Part shown: positions 5,601 through 7,575 of the stretch, piece after piece
Layout: each line of letters opens with the position of its first letter
How positions within the stretch are numbered: position 1 is the stretch's first letter
Origin: JANRLJ01 sp034437895
GTDB lineage: Bacteria; Chloroflexota; Anaerolineae; Aggregatilineales; Phototrophicaceae
Direction: 5' to 3'
DNA length: 7,575 nt
Assembly (NCBI GenBank): GCA_034437895.1
Contig: DAOTTO010000075.1
Location: 1-7,575 of the forward strand
Position numbers and translations under genes: made by a program
The notes under the pieces: model-generated
Told to the model about the DNA's origin: nothing
What the model saw: only the letters and a program-made list of their open reading frames with translations
Databases searched by the model: none

Positions 5601-6203
5601 ATGTCGGAACGCTATTTAATCGTCGGCCTCGGAAATCCGGGCGCGAAATATGAAAAAACCAAGCATAATGTCGGCTTCCGCGCCGTTGATGAACTGGCGC
5701 GTCGTTTCAACTTATCCTTTGGCAAATTGGAACGCAAAGCTATCTCCGCCGATGGCGTGATTCGTGAAAAACGGGTGCTGTTGGCGAAACCACAAACCTT
5801 TATGAATTTGAGTGGTGAATCAGTCAGATCACTGATTGATTTCTACAAAATCACGCCGGAGCAGTTAATCGTGCTTCATGATGATATGGATATCCCACTG
5901 GGGACGCTGCGGCTACGAAAAACGGGCAGCGCAGGGGGGCAAAACGGTATCAAGAGTATCATTCAGCATCTCGGTACACAAGACTTCAGCCGGGTGCGAA
6001 TCGGAATCAGCCGTCCGCCGGGACGGATGGATGCCGCTGCTTACGTACTGGAACCATTTAAAGGCGACGATGACATTCTCGCTGCCCAAATGATTGACCG
6101 CGCCGCCGATGCGGTAGAAACTTGGCTCAAAGAAGGCATCGACTTGGCGATGACCCGCCACAATGGCAATATCGACGAGAAAAAACCGACACCGGAAAAA
6201 TGA
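5601..6203 (+). CDS. pth: peptidyl-tRNA hydrolase
   Basis: This enzyme cleaves the ester bond of peptidyl-tRNAs that drop off the ribosome, returning the tRNA to use in the cytoplasm. The 200-residue length is typical of bacterial Pth (E. coli 194). Active-site residues are all in place: N12 in LIVGLGNPG (6-14), catalytic H22 in TKHNVGF, N69 in PQTFMNLSG (64-72), D94 in HDDMDIP, and N115 in GGQNG with the following GIKSIIQHLGT and RVRIGI. The ribosome site is weak: only a GTGAG-like stretch 3 nt from the ATG. The start is nevertheless fixed by the canonical N-terminus of the family. The last residues (about 190-200, charged and Pro-rich) are a variable tail. The stop TGA 6201-6203 overlaps the next gene's ATG by four bases (ATGA), so the phosphoesterase is translationally coupled to pth. 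Confidence 0.97.
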   Translation: MSERYLIVGLGNPGAKYEKTKHNVGFRAVDELARRFNLSFGKLERKAISADGVIREKRVLLAKPQTFMNLSGESVRSLIDFYKITPEQLIVLHDDMDIPLGTLRLRKTGSAGGQNGIKSIIQHLGTQDFSRVRIGISRPPGRMDAAAYVLEPFKGDDDILAAQMIDRAADAVETWLKEGIDLAMTRHNGNIDEKKPTPEK

Positions 6204-6838
6204 AAATAGGAGTACTCGCTGATATTCATGGTGATGCAAAATCGCTCCTTATTGCCTTAGATATTTTAAAGGGCTACGGCGTGGATTATATTTTGTGCGC
6301 GGGTGATCTGATAGAAAAAGGCGAAGAAGGGGATCAAGTCATAGCGTTGATACAGGAATATGGAATTATTTCTGTACTTGGCAATCATGATGAGTACGCG
6401 ACAGATGACCAGCTTCGTCATCACCTAAGCACAAATACGAATCATCCTCAACACACTCCGGCTTTGCTTAAAGATCAAACCATTCACTTTTTAAAATCAC
6501 TTCCCCGAAAGTTAGATTTTCAGTGGGAAGATACGCAAGTCATGATTGCTCATGGCACACCTTGGAGCAATACAACGTATTTATTTTCAGGGAGTTTTCA
6601 AAAACTATTTGAGCGGGTCACCATTGAAGCACAAGCAAATATTGTCATTTTAGGTCATACACATGAACCGATGCTTGTTTATATCAACAAAGTATGGATT
6701 TTTAACCCAGGGTCTATATGCGGTAGTACGGCTTATGGAAGTAGTACGTGTGGGCTGATTTCTCTCCCAGAAATCCAATTTCAGGTTATCGATCTTAACA
6801 CACGGCAGCCAATAGAAATCCTACCACTCATTCGTTAA
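6200..6838 (+). CDS. calcineurin-like metallophosphoesterase, YfcE/MJ0936-type
   Basis: The 212-residue cytoplasmic protein has a full set of two-metal phosphoesterase motifs: D8-x-H10 (LADIHGD), GD 35-36 (AGDLIEKG), GNHDE 61-65, H118 in AHGTPW, and GHTHEP 152-157. FNPGS at 169-173 is the usual late motif. It should hydrolyse a phosphomonoester or phosphodiester with bound metal, and the substrate is unknown. The start at 6200 is chosen because the protein then begins MKIGVLADIHG, as relatives do, and GGAA lies 4 nt upstream. A longer reading from 6122 runs inside pth and is rejected. Sampled rows of this gene have about 40-43% GC against 52-58% in pth, which suggests later arrival. No terminator is seen after it. 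Confidence 0.93.
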   Translation: MKIGVLADIHGDAKSLLIALDILKGYGVDYILCAGDLIEKGEEGDQVIALIQEYGIISVLGNHDEYATDDQLRHHLSTNTNHPQHTPALLKDQTIHFLKSLPRKLDFQWEDTQVMIAHGTPWSNTTYLFSGSFQKLFERVTIEAQANIVILGHTHEPMLVYINKVWIFNPGSICGSTAYGSSTCGLISLPEIQFQVIDLNTRQPIEILPLIR

Positions 6839-6873
6839 AAACATTAAACTTCATCCCTAACCCTATTAATCTC

Positions 6874-6882
6874 TGCTAGAAT
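6874..6882 (+). promoter_or_regulatory. extended -10 promoter of mfd
   Basis: TGCTAGAAT is identical to the ssrA element at 218-226 (hexamer TAGAAT 6877-6882). The start would be near 6889, giving a leader of about 34 nt. A second hexamer TATTAT at 6892-6897 is an alternative. Confidence 0.5.
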
Positions 6883-6922
6883 ATTGTTCCCTATTATCCT
6901 AAAAGGTAAATAAATCACCCCT

Positions 6923-7575
6923 ATGCAGCTCACAGGCTTATTGACTCTCATCCGTGAGAACGCCGCCTATCGTGATTTTGTATCGCATCTGGAATCCGAG
7001 GCAGCGGAAAACCTCAAACTCAACATCGTGCGTTCTGCGCGTCCATTCTTTACGGCAGCGCTGGCGCAAGATTGGCCTGCCCCCATCATTTATCTGACGG
7101 CGCAAGTCAAACGGGCGCATAATGTCGCCAGCCAATTACCCGTGTGGTTAGGGGAAGCAGACGAATCACGTTCCGCGCTGCGCTTTGCCGAACCAACCCC
7201 GCAGTTTTATGAGCGCGTCCCTTGGGGTAAAGAAGTGATTCGAGGACGGCTGGAAACACTCGCCGCCTTAATGCCGCCCGATGAAAATGAAACGCATACA
7301 CCGCCCATCATCGTCGCCTCAGCTCGCGCCCTCATGCAGCGCACGATGCCGATCAATCAGTTCCGGCGTGGCTCAATGGTGATAGAACGGGGACAGCGGC
7401 ATAATATCGAAAAATTGCTGGCAAGCTGGATCGCGCTCGGCTACGAAGCCACCCCAATTGTGACCGAACCCGGCACTTTCAGCCGTCGTGGGGGTATGAT
7501 CGACATCTTCCCGATTGCAGCCACACAACCGACGCGCATCGAATTTTTTGACGACGAAATCGACAGTCTGCGCCG
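6923..7575 (+). CDS. mfd: transcription-repair coupling factor (N-terminal 217 residues, cut by the window end)
   Basis: Mfd is an ATP-driven translocase that removes RNA polymerase stalled at DNA damage and recruits UvrA. The visible part is the N-terminal UvrB-like module. An alpha/beta start includes APIIYLTAQVKRAHNVASQL, TPPIIVASARALMQR lies at about 144-158, and the hallmark EPGTFSRRGGMIDIFP (about 187-202) is followed by RIEFFDDEIDSLR. This combination is characteristic of Mfd and UvrB. The preceding length and the absence of the UvrB N-terminal Walker A both favour Mfd. The translocase and RNA-polymerase-binding domains lie beyond the window. ATG 6923 is the first usable start after an in-frame TAA at 6911. 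The nearest Shine-Dalgarno-like AAGG ends 16 nt upstream, unusually far, so initiation may be weak or depend on the AU-rich leader. Confidence 0.93.
   Translation, partial: MQLTGLLTLIRENAAYRDFVSHLESEAAENLKLNIVRSARPFFTAALAQDWPAPIIYLTAQVKRAHNVASQLPVWLGEADESRSALRFAEPTPQFYERVPWGKEVIRGRLETLAALMPPDENETHTPPIIVASARALMQRTMPINQFRRGSMVIERGQRHNIEKLLASWIALGYEATPIVTEPGTFSRRGGMIDIFPIAATQPTRIEFFDDEIDSLR

Noticed and set aside
6122..6199. Upstream extension of the metallophosphoesterase inside pth
   Set aside because: The 26 extra residues are Arg/Gln-rich and absent from the family's usual N-terminus. ATG 6200 gives the expected MKIGVLADIHG start and an ATGA overlap.

Overview
The window is a compact bacterial chromosomal segment of moderate GC. 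I counted single 60-base rows at about 52-58% in housekeeping genes and about 40-43% in one gene. It reads like a Chloroflexota (Anaerolineae-type) genome, judged from the style of the ABC exporter N-terminus, the tryptophan-rich SpoIIAA-like protein and the lipoprotein with a C-terminal beta domain. That placement is an inference from memory, not a search result. No phage, IS element, CRISPR array or tRNA was seen.

Layout. Positions 1-158 hold the 5' end of a minus-strand FAD-dependent oxidoreductase. Diverging from it is ssrA (tmRNA, about 247-631), with a readable proteolysis tag (ANTNNTAYAYAA) and a strong intrinsic terminator. Then come an unfamiliar lipoprotein (753-1514) and a full-length MsbA-type ABC exporter half-transporter (1692-3638) with an unusual insert inside its nucleotide-binding domain. 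A clear terminator at 3663-3691 closes that unit. A two-gene operon follows: a one-helix membrane-anchored bacterial PH-domain protein (3769-4194) and a DesVI/TylM1-like SAM methyltransferase (4197-4895). Next is a small SpoIIAA/STAS-like protein (4986-5390), then the short broken remnant of a metallophosphoesterase (5391-5529). Last come pth (peptidyl-tRNA hydrolase, 5601-6203), overlapped by ATGA with an intact, AT-richer metallophosphoesterase (6200-6838), and the 5' part of mfd (6923 to window end).

How the genes fit together. ssrA (ribosome rescue), pth (recycling of dropped-off peptidyl-tRNA) and mfd (removal of stalled RNA polymerase) are separate housekeeping functions that deal with stalled transcription or translation. 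They sit in one neighbourhood but are separately promoted. The same extended -10 shape (TG-N-TA-N3-T, often TGCTAnnnT) recurs upstream of ssrA, the lipoprotein gene, the exporter, the SpoIIAA-like gene, pth and mfd, and probably marks the vegetative promoter of this organism. The most notable observations are the decayed phosphoesterase just upstream of pth with a compositionally different intact one just downstream, the insert between the A-loop and Walker A of the exporter, and the tmRNA tag ending in YAA rather than LAA. I saw no convincing multi-gene novel defence or biosynthetic system.
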